Source: Microlunatus speluncae (GTDB taxonomy: Bacteria > Actinomycetota > Actinomycetes > Propionibacteriales > Propionibacteriaceae). Taken from it: a stretch of DNA of 64,000 nt. The notes below the pieces were generated by a model. It was not told where the DNA came from, did no database searches, and worked only from the letters and a program-made list of their open reading frames with translations. Shown here piece after piece: positions 8,542 through 17,190 of this stretch. Within the stretch, counting starts at the first letter, position 1. Each line of letters starts with the position of its first letter. A program made the translations under genes and the position numbers. The DNA is taken from NCBI RefSeq assembly GCF_009299835.1, contig NZ_VKCZ01000020.1:682001-746000 (forward strand), read 5' to 3'.

Positions 8542-10593
8542 ATGCGCCGACGATCTGTCGTCGGCGAGGCTGCTGCCGCGCCGATCCTCCGCTCTGCGGC
8601 GATGATGATCATGGTCCTCGGCTTCGGTCTGGCCCTGCTCGCCGCGACCGCCGACTCGGCTCGGGCCGACGATCGCGACCCCGACGACGACCGTGGCGGC
8701 TCGGTGCTCGGGCAGCTCGTCGGTTCGCTGGATCGGCTGGTCGGATCCGCCGGCGACGACGCCGACGAGAAGCCGGCCGGCGCGACGAAACCGAAGTCGG
8801 AGAAGCCGAAGGAATCCTCGCCGAAATCCAACGCTGCCAAGGAATCCGGCGATCGGCCCGCGGCCGATTCGAAGGCGTCCGGAGGCGGCGACCAGGACTC
8901 GGAGCCGCCCGCCCGGAGCCGCGCCCGCGGTGGTGAGAAGGCCGAGGACTCGGGCCCGGCCAAGGCCGCCCCACCGGCCGACCGCGGCGCCGCCGACCCG
9001 GGTCGGCAGCAGCGCAAGGCCGATCGGGACGGGACCGGCCCGAAGCAGGCCGCCCCGCCGTCGAAGCGGGCCGACGACGCCGCTCCGAAGAGCGGAGCTC
9101 CGAAGCAGGGCACCGCTCCGAAGCAGGGCGCCGCTCCGAAGAAGCACCAGAACGACCGGGACACTGCGGATTCCGACCGCCCGGCCAAGCCGGAACGATC
9201 ACGAGCAGGCGGATCATCCGCCGACAGCGCCGGAGATGATCAAGGTTCCGGGCGGAAGGACGATGCGACGGCGGACCGGTCGGAGCCGACAGCGAAGGCC
9301 CCGGCCGCCAAGCCGGAGCGGCCGAAGGTGGCCAAGTCGCCGGGCGAGCAGCGAGCCGGGCTCGGTTCGCTGCTGTCCGGGCTGAGCAAGGCACCGGCCA
9401 AGCCGGATCCGGAGGACTCCCAGGGAGAGAAATCCGACTCGAAGGCTGAGTCGGACAGCCGGTCGGGCGGCGCCGTGGAGGAGGCTGCTGGGGCAGCCCC
9501 GGCGCCGTCCCGATCGGCCCTGTCGGACCTGCTCGGTGACGCCCTGCCGCTTGGTGACGCCCTGCCGCATGGTGACGCAAGGCCGAGCGGAGAGGCCGTG
9601 CCGTCGGAAGACCCCGCACCGGTCCAGGACCTCGTGCCGCTCGATCGGGTCGCCGGGCCGGTCACCGGCCTGCTGCGCCCGGTCGCCCGGACGGTGGAAC
9701 CGGTCGTCGCTTCGGTCACGCCGGTCCTCGATCCCGCGGCCGAGGTGATCAAGCCGGTCGCATCGGTCCTGGCGCCGGTGACGAGCTCCGTCGCGCCGAT
9801 CTTGGAACCGGTCGCGCCGGTCGTGCGCTCGGTGGCGCCGATCTTGGAACCGGTCGCTCCGATCGTGCGGCCGCTCGCCCCGATCCTGGATCCGCTGGCC
9901 CCCATCGTGAAGCCCGTAGCGCCGATCCTGGAGCCGCTGGCGCCCATCGTCGACCCGGTCGCCCCGATCGGGAACGATCCGGTCGGACCGGGCGGCCCGC
10001 CGCCGGGCGGCACGGTCGAACCGGATCCGCCGGCCGTCGATCCGACGCCGCCGATCGTCGATCCGGCGCCGGGGCAGGATCCGCCGCAGCAGCAGGATCC
10101 GGGGGCCGCGACGCCGACAGTGCCGGCCGGTGCGCCGGCACCTGTCGCCGACGATCCGGCGGCCGAGCTCGTACCGGCTGAGGCCGACCCGGCTGCGGCC
10201 GCCACCGATCCCGTACGCGAACCGGCCGCCTCCCGTGGCAGCGATCCGGGGTTGATCATGAACCCGGAATCGACGAGCTCGACGGCACCCGTACAGCCGA
10301 AGATCATCACCGACTGCACCGACTGCACCGACGCAGCGCCGGACGCCGGACCGAGCGCCGACGATCCTCAGGGCCCCAGCGACGAGAGCTCCGATCCGTC
10401 CGGGTCCGGAGCACCCCTGGCACCCCGCGCCGCCGCTGACGGTGGCTCGGCTTCGCCGACTGCGGGACAGACCGGCATCGCCGGTTACCTGGCGGTCGAG
10501 CCGAGTGCGGCCCGACTGGTGCAGGCGGATTCTGCGCACCACACGCATGGCAACTCAGCCTTGTTGACGGCGGCGAAGCATCGCCCCGGCTGA
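8542..10593 (+). CDS. Secreted low-complexity Ala/Pro/Asp-rich protein with PVAPIL repeats
   Basis: 683 residues beginning with a signal peptide (MMIMVLGFGLALLAATADSARADD). Residues of about 45-330 are Lys/Asp/Ala/Ser-rich and look disordered. At about 365-480 a repeat of 8-9 residues of the type PVAPILEPVAPIVRPLAP occurs about ten times, then an Asp-Pro-rich tail with ITDCTDCTDAAPD near the C-terminus. No enzymatic domain is visible. The regular proline spacing suggests an extended, wall-spanning rod. The ATG at 8542 starts the signal peptide; GTG 8518 is possible. The following gene, 93 bases on, encodes another exported repeat protein, so they may act together on the surface. Confidence 0.7.
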   Translation: MRRRSVVGEAAAAPILRSAAMMIMVLGFGLALLAATADSARADDRDPDDDRGGSVLGQLVGSLDRLVGSAGDDADEKPAGATKPKSEKPKESSPKSNAAKESGDRPAADSKASGGGDQDSEPPARSRARGGEKAEDSGPAKAAPPADRGAADPGRQQRKADRDGTGPKQAAPPSKRADDAAPKSGAPKQGTAPKQGAAPKKHQNDRDTADSDRPAKPERSRAGGSSADSAGDDQGSGRKDDATADRSEPTAKAPAAKPERPKVAKSPGEQRAGLGSLLSGLSKAPAKPDPEDSQGEKSDSKAESDSRSGGAVEEAAGAAPAPSRSALSDLLGDALPLGDALPHGDARPSGEAVPSEDPAPVQDLVPLDRVAGPVTGLLRPVARTVEPVVASVTPVLDPAAEVIKPVASVLAPVTSSVAPILEPVAPVVRSVAPILEPVAPIVRPLAPILDPLAPIVKPVAPILEPLAPIVDPVAPIGNDPVGPGGPPPGGTVEPDPPAVDPTPPIVDPAPGQDPPQQQDPGAATPTVPAGAPAPVADDPAAELVPAEADPAAAATDPVREPAASRGSDPGLIMNPESTSSTAPVQPKIITDCTDCTDAAPDAGPSADDPQGPSDESSDPSGSGAPLAPRAAADGGSASPTAGQTGIAGYLAVEPSAARLVQADSAHHTHGNSALLTAAKHRPG

Positions 10594-10686
10594 TCTCTGA
10601 TTGATCACCCAGTGGCCCGGATCCCGGGCCGAACCGCGGAACCGGTGGTTCCGCGTTCCCTCAGATCAATCATTCAGGAGATCAGC

Positions 10687-12969
10687 ATGTCTGCACGAAA
10701 GAAGCTCTTACGTGCCTTGGCGCTGTCGACGGTCGCGGGAGGATTCTGGCTCTTCGGCCAGGGTGTCGCCCAGGCCGAAGACACCGGGGTACTGAACAAC
10801 CTCAAGGGAACAGCCAGCTCACTGATCAGCACCCTCGGCGGTGACCGTCAGGGCGCGAAGCATGATCAGGACAAGGGCGACGGCAAGAAGGATCACGGGC
10901 CGTCGGATCGTGGCGGCAACGCCAAGTCGGACACCAAGGGTGGCGACTCGGGCGATGCCAAGGCGAAGTCGAACGGCGACTCCTCGGCGCGTGGTGGAAA
11001 GGGTGGCGACTCCGGCGACGGGGGCGACGCCTCGTCGAAGAACAAGGCTCGGAGTGGCGACTCGGGTGACTCCGGAGACTCCGGTGACACCGGGGGCAAC
11101 TCCTCCTCCAGCAAGGCCGAGAGTGGCAAGTCCGACCAGGGCGGCCACGACAAGTCCAAGCGCGACAAGCATGACAACGACAAGGGCGATCGGAGCAAGG
11201 GCGACGCGAAGTCGGAGTCGAAGGCCGGCTCGGGCGATTCCGGTGACACGGGATCGACCGGAGACACCGGTGATGCTTCGAACCACTCCAAGACCCGTGG
11301 CGGAGATTCCGGCAACGGTGGTGACGGTGGCGACGCCTCTTCCAAGGTGAAGTCCAACAACCACGCGAAGTCCGGGTCGTCCGACACGAAGTCCGAGACC
11401 AAGTCCGGTGGTGGCAAGCACGACAAGGATCACGGCTACGGCAAGGGCAAGGGTGATCACGACAAGGGTGATCACAAGTCGGATCGCGGTGGCAGCGCCA
11501 AGTCGGACACCAAGGGTGGCGATTCCGGCGATGCGAAGGCCGAGTCGAACGACAGCTCTTCCGCTCGCGGTGGCAAGGGCGGCGACTCCGGTAACGGGGG
11601 CGACGCCTCGTCGAAGAACAAGGCTCGGAGTGGCGACTCGGGTGACTCCGGAGATTCCGGCGACACCGGGGACAATTCCTCCTCCAGCAAGGCCGAGAGT
11701 GGTCATGCCGACAAAGGGAAGTCCGATCACGACAAGGGCAACCACGACAAGTGCAAGCACGACAAGGGCAAGCACGACAAGGGCAAGCACGACAAGGGCA
11801 AGCACGACAAGGGCAAGCACGACAAGGGCAAGCACGACAAGGGCGATGCCCGTGCTGACTCGAAGGCCGGCTCAGGCGACTCCGGTGACACCGGTTCGAC
11901 CGGGGACACCGGCGATGCTTCGAATCACTCCAAGACCGCTGGTGGCGATTCCGGCGACGGTGGTGACGGTGGTGATGCCTCTTCGGAGGTGAAGTCCAAC
12001 AACCATGCGAAGTCCGGGTCCAGCGACACGAAGTCCAGCACCTGGTCCGGAAATGGCAAGGGTGATCACAAGTCGTCCGGTGGCAGCGCCAAGTCGGACA
12101 CCAAGGGTGGCGATTCCGGCGACGCCAAGGCCGAGTCGAATGACAGCTCTTCCGCTCGTGGTGGAAAGGGCGGCGACTCCGGTGACGGTGGCAATGCCAA
12201 TTCCAACAACAAGGCGCGGAGTGGCGATTCGGGTGATTCCGGAGATTCCGGCGACACCGGCGGCAACCAGTCCTGGGCTGTCGCCATCTCGATCTTCGGA
12301 GATGCCACGGCGATCTCCCGGGCTGATTCGGGCGATTCGGGTGACACCGGATCGACCGGTGACACGGGTGACGCCTCCAACCACTCCGGGACCAGTGGGG
12401 GCGATTCCGGCGACGGTGGAGACGGCGGGAATGCCTCCTCGGAGGTGAATTCCGGCAACAACGCCAAGTCCGGATCGACCGACACGAAGTCCGACACCAG
12501 GTCCGGAAACGGCAAGGGCAGCCAGGCCGGTTCCAAGACCGCTGGTGGTGATTCGGGAGACGCCAAGGCCGCGTCGAACGACTCTTCCTCCGCTCGTGGC
12601 GGAAGTGGCGGCGATTCGGGAGACGGCGGCAACGCCAATTCCGAGAACGAGGCGCGGAGTGGTGATTCCGGCGATTCCGGAGATTCCGGTGACACCGGCG
12701 GCAACCGCTCCAAGGCGTTCGCGCTCTCCATCTTCGGCGATGCGACCGCGATCTCCAGCGCCGATTCCGGCGACTCCGGTGACACCGGTTCGACCGGTGA
12801 CACCGGCGACGCCGCCAACCACTCCTGGACCGGCGGCGGCGATTCCGGCGACGGTGGAGACGGGGGCAATGCCTCCTCGGAGGTGAACTCCGACAACCAG
12901 GCCGAGTCCGGCTCGACCAACACCCGCTCCGTTCTGGGTGGGGGTCTGGTGGCGATGCTGCTGGGTTGA
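10687..12969 (+). CDS. Secreted Gly-Asp-Ser repeat protein
   Basis: 760 residues, signal peptide at the start (MSARKKLLRALALSTVAGG, cleavage after GVAQA), AGGAG six bases before the ATG. The rest is made of four long modules beginning near bases 10919, 11497, 12085 and 12532. Each has GGDSGDAKA, SSARGGKGGDSGDGG, RSGDSGDSGDSGDTG, SGDSGDTGSTGDTGDA and a Ser/Asn-rich end. Modules 1 and 2 carry a Lys/His/Asp insert, modules 3 and 4 a hydrophobic core (ISIFGDATAIS). The triplet Gly-X-Y pattern is collagen-like; a beta-solenoid is an alternative. No anchor, such as LPXTG, is present. Function unknown; a matrix or surface-layer role is inference. Confidence 0.75.
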   Translation: MSARKKLLRALALSTVAGGFWLFGQGVAQAEDTGVLNNLKGTASSLISTLGGDRQGAKHDQDKGDGKKDHGPSDRGGNAKSDTKGGDSGDAKAKSNGDSSARGGKGGDSGDGGDASSKNKARSGDSGDSGDSGDTGGNSSSSKAESGKSDQGGHDKSKRDKHDNDKGDRSKGDAKSESKAGSGDSGDTGSTGDTGDASNHSKTRGGDSGNGGDGGDASSKVKSNNHAKSGSSDTKSETKSGGGKHDKDHGYGKGKGDHDKGDHKSDRGGSAKSDTKGGDSGDAKAESNDSSSARGGKGGDSGNGGDASSKNKARSGDSGDSGDSGDTGDNSSSSKAESGHADKGKSDHDKGNHDKCKHDKGKHDKGKHDKGKHDKGKHDKGKHDKGDARADSKAGSGDSGDTGSTGDTGDASNHSKTAGGDSGDGGDGGDASSEVKSNNHAKSGSSDTKSSTWSGNGKGDHKSSGGSAKSDTKGGDSGDAKAESNDSSSARGGKGGDSGDGGNANSNNKARSGDSGDSGDSGDTGGNQSWAVAISIFGDATAISRADSGDSGDTGSTGDTGDASNHSGTSGGDSGDGGDGGNASSEVNSGNNAKSGSTDTKSDTRSGNGKGSQAGSKTAGGDSGDAKAASNDSSSARGGSGGDSGDGGNANSENEARSGDSGDSGDSGDTGGNRSKAFALSIFGDATAISSADSGDSGDTGSTGDTGDAANHSWTGGGDSGDGGDGGNASSEVNSDNQAESGSTNTRSVLGGGLVAMLLG
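11755..11844 (+). repeat. Six tandem 15-bp units coding KHDKG
   Basis: AAGCACGACAAGGGC repeats six times without a change inside the Gly-Asp-Ser repeat gene. Identity at DNA level indicates recent expansion by slippage or unequal exchange. The product is a His/Lys/Asp-rich stretch that could bind metal ions or polyanions. Confidence 0.95.
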
Positions 12970-13104
12970 TCGGCAAGCTGATCAAGATCCTGGTCGTCCG
13001 GGAACGGATGATCAGCGGGTGAGGTAGTTCCTCACCGACGAGGTGTCGGTGGGTGGTGGCTCTTGACCGGCCACCACCCACCGGGGCACGCCCACTGAAA
13101 CACC

Positions 13105-13158
13105 CCGAGTTGTCAGACTCTGGGGCCGCTATAGCGTCCCCAGAGTCTGACAACTCGG
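13105..13158. repeat. 54-bp palindromic element, copy 3 (variant arms)
   Basis: Outer arms CCGAGTTGTCAGA and TCTGACAACTCGG as in other copies, but the inner arms read CTCTGGGG and CCCCAGAG in place of the usual sequence. Total length is still 54, and pairing extends one base further on each side. The centre CGCTATAGCG is itself palindromic. It lies between the secreted repeat gene and the CorA-like gene. Confidence 0.92.
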
Positions 13159-13177
13159 GGTTGAGTAGGGTGCGAGA

Positions 13178-14182
13178 GTGAGTGACGTGGGTGAGGTGGG
13201 TGTGGGGCCTGCGCCGCTGAGCCGGGTCTGGTCGGGCAGCCGGGTCATTGCCGAGAACCTGGACGGCGATGATCTTGGTGACGTGCTCGAGCTGCACTCC
13301 GGGTCGTCCGCCTGGTGGGTGGTGCCGCGGGAGGCCGACCTCGATGTCCGGCTGCAGTCGCTGGCTCGGGAGCTCGACCTCGACACGGGCGCGATCCACG
13401 ACCTGCTGGCGACCGACCGGCGGGCCAAGTTCGAGACCTTCGGCGGCACCCAGTTGTTGATCACCAACCTGATCACCGTCGATCGCGCCACCGCGGCCGT
13501 CGAGGCGCAGCCGATCTCGATGGTGGTCACCGATCGGGTGCTGATCTGCCTGGCCGTGCCGGAGGCTGCGACGCGGACCGCGCGGGTGCTGGCCGGTCAC
13601 GGCCAGCAGCTGGCCACCGGCGGGGTGGGCGAGGCGTTGCAGGCGCTGGTCAAACTGGCCGTGCAGAGTCAGGCCGAGGCGATCGAATGGCTGGAGACGG
13701 CGAGCGACGACCTGGCGAGTGCGCTGTTCGACGAGCGGCCGCTGGACAAGAACGAGCAGCTGTGGGCGTTCAAGCTGCGCCGGGCGCTGACCCAGGTGCG
13801 CCGGGTGGCCCAGCCGACGCTGGACGTACTGACCGATCTGACCCAGACCGGTGATCAAGATCGGGAGCTGACCCGGCGCTGGACCCTGTTGACCGAGCGG
13901 CAGGAGCGGGTGGTGCACGCCTCGGACGCGGTTCGCGACGCGCTGGCCTCCGTCTTCGACACCAGCCTGGCGCTGTCCAACCAACGGATGAACGCCGACA
14001 TGCGGCGGCTGACCGGCTGGGGCGCGATCATCGCCGTGCCGACCCTGGTCAGCGGCTTCGCCGGGATGAACGTCGGCATCCCGCTGGACGGCACCCAGGC
14101 CGGGCTCTGGCTCTATCTGGTGATCATGGTCGTGACCGCCGTGGTGCTGTTCATCCTGTTCCGCCGGTACGACTGGATCTGA
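13178..14182 (+). CDS. CorA-family divalent metal ion transporter
   Basis: 334 residues. The C-terminus has two transmembrane helices (GWGAIIAVPTLVSGFAG and AGLWLYLVIMVVTAVVLFIL) separated by the signature GMN (FAGMNVG), the selectivity loop of CorA Mg2+/Co2+ channels; a basic tail (RRYDWI) follows. The large N-terminal part is the cytoplasmic alpha/beta funnel domain with a long helix (ALVKLAVQSQAEAIEWLE). The usual CorA funnel is present and length is normal. GTG at 13178 is taken as start. It probably imports Mg2+, although efflux of Zn2+ or Co2+ cannot be excluded in this family. No metal-responsive leader was recognised upstream, only the palindrome. Confidence 0.85.
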   Translation: MSDVGEVGVGPAPLSRVWSGSRVIAENLDGDDLGDVLELHSGSSAWWVVPREADLDVRLQSLARELDLDTGAIHDLLATDRRAKFETFGGTQLLITNLITVDRATAAVEAQPISMVVTDRVLICLAVPEAATRTARVLAGHGQQLATGGVGEALQALVKLAVQSQAEAIEWLETASDDLASALFDERPLDKNEQLWAFKLRRALTQVRRVAQPTLDVLTDLTQTGDQDRELTRRWTLLTERQERVVHASDAVRDALASVFDTSLALSNQRMNADMRRLTGWGAIIAVPTLVSGFAGMNVGIPLDGTQAGLWLYLVIMVVTAVVLFILFRRYDWI

Positions 14183-14223
14183 GCCGGTAGGGTGCCCCGG
14201 CACGGTGGGATACATTAATCCGG

Positions 14224-14985
14224 ATGAGTACGGATCACACGCACCAGAACCTGTTGGCCGCACCCGGCACAGGTCCGGCGCCGACCCAGCTTCCGGCCGA
14301 TCCGGCCGTGGCCCTGCTGGCCGAGAACGGCCGGGAACGTTTCATGGAGATCGTTGCCGCGAATCCGTCATCCAGCCTCTGTTGGGCCCTGCTCGCTGAA
14401 GGATCGCTGCGGATCGGGTCGAGCGAGGGCGATGTCGCCGCCTACGCCTACGCCCGGACCGGCTACCACCGCGGGCTCGACGCGCTGCGTCGGGCCGGAT
14501 GGAAGGGGGCCGGGCCGGTTCCCTGGGAGCACGTACCCAATCGCGGGTTCCTGCGTGCCCTGTGGGCGCTGGCCCAGGCGGCCAAGCGGATCGGCGAGGC
14601 CGAGGAGTACGAGCGCTGCGCCCAGTTCCTGCGGGATTCCTCCGAGACCGGATACGCCGAGCTGACCCAGGCCAAGGAGCAGAAGCCCGCGCCGGTCGTC
14701 CCGGAGCGGGCCGCCCCGGAGCTGGCCGCCGCGGAGCCGGTCGAGACCAAGTCGGTCGAGACCAAGTCGGCTGAGACCGCCACGGAGCCGGCCACAGCCG
14801 AGCCGACGGCAGCGAAGCCGGCGCCCGCGAAGTCGGCCGCCGCCAAGCCGGCCGCGGCGAAGCGGGCCTCGGTGACCCGGCGAGCCCCCGGAGCCAAGCA
14901 GTCGTCGGTGACCAGGTCGGCGGCCACGGCCAAGCAGGCGGCCGCCCAGTCGGCGGCCCGGGTCAAGCCGGCCTCCGCCGGCTGA
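14224..14985 (+). CDS. DUF3151 protein with Ala/Lys/Pro-rich C-terminal extension
   Basis: 253 residues. Residues of about 10-145 match the actinobacterial DUF3151 family (WALLAEGSLRIGSSEGDVAAYAYARTG, VPWEHVPNRGFLRALWALAQ), whose function is unknown and whose gene is often near fba. The following 105 residues are a low-complexity tail of TKSVET, KPAAAK and SVTRRA units, rich in Lys and Ala like histone H1-type or nucleic-acid-binding tails. Family members usually stop after the DUF3151 domain, so the tail is an unusual addition. It is followed convergently by the MFS gene after 13 bases. Confidence 0.8.
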   Translation: MSTDHTHQNLLAAPGTGPAPTQLPADPAVALLAENGRERFMEIVAANPSSSLCWALLAEGSLRIGSSEGDVAAYAYARTGYHRGLDALRRAGWKGAGPVPWEHVPNRGFLRALWALAQAAKRIGEAEEYERCAQFLRDSSETGYAELTQAKEQKPAPVVPERAAPELAAAEPVETKSVETKSAETATEPATAEPTAAKPAPAKSAAAKPAAAKRASVTRRAPGAKQSSVTRSAATAKQAAAQSAARVKPASAG

Positions 14986-14998
14986 CCTGGCGCAGGCA

Positions 14999-16249
14999 TC
15001 AGGCTTCGGCGACCGGCAGCCGGCGCAGGGTCCGCAGCGGACTGATCAGCGCCGCGCCCACCCCGATCAGCATCACCACGCTGCTGATCACCAGGGTGGC
15101 GCGGAAGCCGACCAGGGCGCCGAGGGTCCCGCCGAGCAGTGCCCCGACCGGCTGCATGCCGTACACCAGGAATCGCCAGGTGGCCTGCGCCCGAGGCAGC
15201 AGTTCGGGCGGGACCATGACCTGCCGGATGGTCTGCTGGTTGATCCCGTACAGCGACGGTCCCCAGCCACGCAGGAGTTGCGCGGCGATCAGGATGCCGA
15301 GCAGCAGCACCGTCGGCCCGGCCGCTGTCGCCATGACCAGGCCGGCCAGGCTGGCCAGGACCATCCCGGCGATGAACGCCGGGCCGTTGCCGAGCCGGGC
15401 GGAGATCGGGACGCCGACGACGGCACCGACGATTCCGGCCAGGCCGGCGACGGCGATGACCAGGCCGACCAACCCCGGCGACAGGGCGAGGTCGCGGACC
15501 AGGAACAGCACCACGATCACGCCCTGCAGCTGACCGGCCAGTGCACCGACGGTCGCCGCCACGGTGGTCGCGCGCAGCACGGGCTGAGCGAACACCACCC
15601 GTAGTCCCTCGAGCATGTCGCGGACCAGCGGTTGCCGCTTCGGTGGTGTCACGGTCGGTCGGCCCGGAGCCGTGATTCGCGCCTTGGCCAGGGCCGACAG
15701 CAGGAACGATGCCGCGTCGACGGCGATCGCCACCGGCGCGGTGAGCAGCTGGACCAGGACGCCGCCGAGGGCGTTGCCGCTGGTCGCGACCACCGAGTTG
15801 CTGAGGACGAGCGCACTGTTGGCGGGCAGCAGTTCGCGGCGGGGGACCAGGGTGGGGGTGAACGACTGGGCCGCGATCGCGGTGAACAGGCCGCAGGTCC
15901 CGGTGATCAGGACGATGACGTACAGCTGCCACATCCGCAGCAGCCCGGTCGCGGCCAGCACCGGAACCGCGACCAGCGCCGCCGCGGCCAGCAGGTCGGC
16001 ACCGACCAGCACCCGGCGGTACGACAGCCGCTCGACCCACACCCCGGCCGGCAGCCCCAGCACCAGATGCGGCAGGAACGACGCCGCCCCGAGCAGCCCC
16101 ATCTCGACCGGCGACGCTCCGAGCAACACCACCGCGGTCAGCGGCAGTGCAACCGTCGTCACGCTCGACCCCAACAACGAGATCGAACTGCCGCCGAACA
16201 GTCGCCGGAAGTCGGCGTATTCGACCAGGACCCGCCACTGCGCCATCAC
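14999..16249 (-). CDS. MFS transporter (MFS_3, exporter-like)
   Basis: 416 residues with about twelve transmembrane helices and the MFS cytoplasmic loop after helix 2 (GLPAGVWVERLSYRRVLVGADL). The architecture, with LGASPVEMGLLGAASFLPHL and a second half beginning RDMLEGLRVVFAQPVLRATT, is that of the EntS/MFS_3 group, typically proton-driven exporters of drugs or siderophores. Substrate unknown. Start ATG 16249, with a second in-frame ATG at 16246. It reads away from the DGPF gene at 16323 on the same strand, leaving 73 bases, so the DGPF and MFS genes may form a two-gene unit. Confidence 0.82.
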   Translation of the reverse strand: MMAQWRVLVEYADFRRLFGGSSISLLGSSVTTVALPLTAVVLLGASPVEMGLLGAASFLPHLVLGLPAGVWVERLSYRRVLVGADLLAAAALVAVPVLAATGLLRMWQLYVIVLITGTCGLFTAIAAQSFTPTLVPRRELLPANSALVLSNSVVATSGNALGGVLVQLLTAPVAIAVDAASFLLSALAKARITAPGRPTVTPPKRQPLVRDMLEGLRVVFAQPVLRATTVAATVGALAGQLQGVIVVLFLVRDLALSPGLVGLVIAVAGLAGIVGAVVGVPISARLGNGPAFIAGMVLASLAGLVMATAAGPTVLLLGILIAAQLLRGWGPSLYGINQQTIRQVMVPPELLPRAQATWRFLVYGMQPVGALLGGTLGALVGFRATLVISSVVMLIGVGAALISPLRTLRRLPVAEA

Positions 16250-16322
16250 CGGCCCAGCGAACCGTCAGAGCGTGATCGGGGTCAATCAAATCTGCTGGAG
16301 GCAAAGCCGCTGCCGATCATGA

Positions 16323-16679
16323 TCAGCTTCCGGGGGACGCCACGAATCCGCCTTCGGCCACCGGCCGGACCTCGACGCCGCCGCCTTCCTGACAGGCCGG
16401 ATTGAGCCGGGCGATCGCCAGCGCCGCGTCGAGATCGGGCGCTTCGAGGAGATAGAAGCCGGCGACGATGTCCCGGTCGCCGAGGTAGGGCCCGTCGGTG
16501 ATCGTTTCGCCGTGGACGGAGGTGGCCAGGTCGCGTGGGGTGAAGGCCCAGGCTGCGACCATGGCACCGGTCCGTTCGAGTTCTTCGGCATGCCGGTCGC
16601 AGGTCTCGGTCTCCGCGGCGGTGTGGTCCGGCCGGTGGGCGGAGTCGTTGTTGTAGATCAGGACTGCGTACTGGGCCAT
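16323..16679 (-). CDS. YCII-related DGPF-type protein (DGPY variant)
   Basis: 118 residues, very similar to the protein encoded divergently at 16852 (both start with M-x-QYAVLIYNNDSAHRP). The motif reads DGPY instead of DGPF (ITDGPYLGDRDIVAGFYLLE). The ATG at 16679 is 173 bases from the opposite start, so the two genes share a control region. The pair arose by duplication, and being divergent next to a sigma-factor gene suggests joint control by that sigma factor. The MFS gene follows downstream. Confidence 0.82.
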   Translation of the reverse strand: MAQYAVLIYNNDSAHRPDHTAAETETCDRHAEELERTGAMVAAWAFTPRDLATSVHGETITDGPYLGDRDIVAGFYLLEAPDLDAALAIARLNPACQEGGGVEVRPVAEGGFVASPGS

Positions 16680-16851
16680 GGTGGACCACCAATCTGTCGT
16701 GAGGTTCGGTCTGACATCACTACGTCGTACGGGCGCCGAGAACTGGACAGCCTCGCGGCACTTTTCTTTCGGGAGGCAGCAGCTGAGCGAAGATGAGGCT
16801 CGTCGTCCGTGGTTCGCCGGCTCGCAGAACTGTCCCGAAGGGATCAAGATC
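16680..16851. promoter_or_regulatory. Shared control region of divergent DGPF genes
   Basis: 172 bases between two related start codons. TGTCGT (16695-16700, plus strand) resembles the reported ECF42 -35 element TGTCGA, but a matching -10 at the right distance is not convincing, and on the minus strand only TGTCAG is seen. GAAGGG (16838-16843) is the plus-strand ribosome site. Confidence 0.35.
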
Positions 16852-17190
16852 ATGACTCAGTACGCAGTGCTGATCTACAACAACGACTCCGCCCACCGGC
16901 CCGGCCACACCGCCGAGGAGACCGTCTCCAGTGATCAGTACGCCGACGAGTTGGAGCGGTCGGGCGCCCTGGTCGCGGCCTGGGCGCTGACTCCTCGGCA
17001 GCACGCGACGTCGGTCCGCGGCGACCTGGTGACCGACGGCCCGTTCGTGGAGGCCAAGGAGATCGTGGTCGGCTTCTACGTCCTCGAAGCTCCGGATCTC
17101 GAGGCCGCGCTGGCGATCGCCCGGCGCAACCCGGCCTGCCGGGAGGGCGGCGGGGTCGAGGTGCGGCCGATCGCAGCCGGCGGATCATGA
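16852..17190 (+). CDS. YCII-related DGPF-motif protein
   Basis: 112 residues with DGPF intact (LVTDGPFVEAKEIVVGFYVLE) and the C-terminal VEVRPIA strand typical of the family. It overlaps the sigma-factor start by 4 bases (ATGA, 17187-17190), so translation is coupled, as expected for the ECF42/DGPF module. Role as a partner or target of the sigma factor is inferred from this conserved arrangement. Confidence 0.87.
   Translation: MTQYAVLIYNNDSAHRPGHTAEETVSSDQYADELERSGALVAAWALTPRQHATSVRGDLVTDGPFVEAKEIVVGFYVLEAPDLEAALAIARRNPACREGGGVEVRPIAAGGS

Noticed and set aside
9214..10548. Minus-strand open frame of 444 codons under the PVAPIL gene
   Set aside because: Repetitive Arg/Asp-rich reading (QDRRYGLHDGG type) is the exact antisense of the repeat. 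No ribosome site.
10826..14263. Minus-strand open frame of 1145 codons
   Set aside because: It runs through the Gly-Asp-Ser repeat gene and the CorA-like gene in reverse and reads as Arg/Ser/Cys-rich low complexity. No start context or homology.
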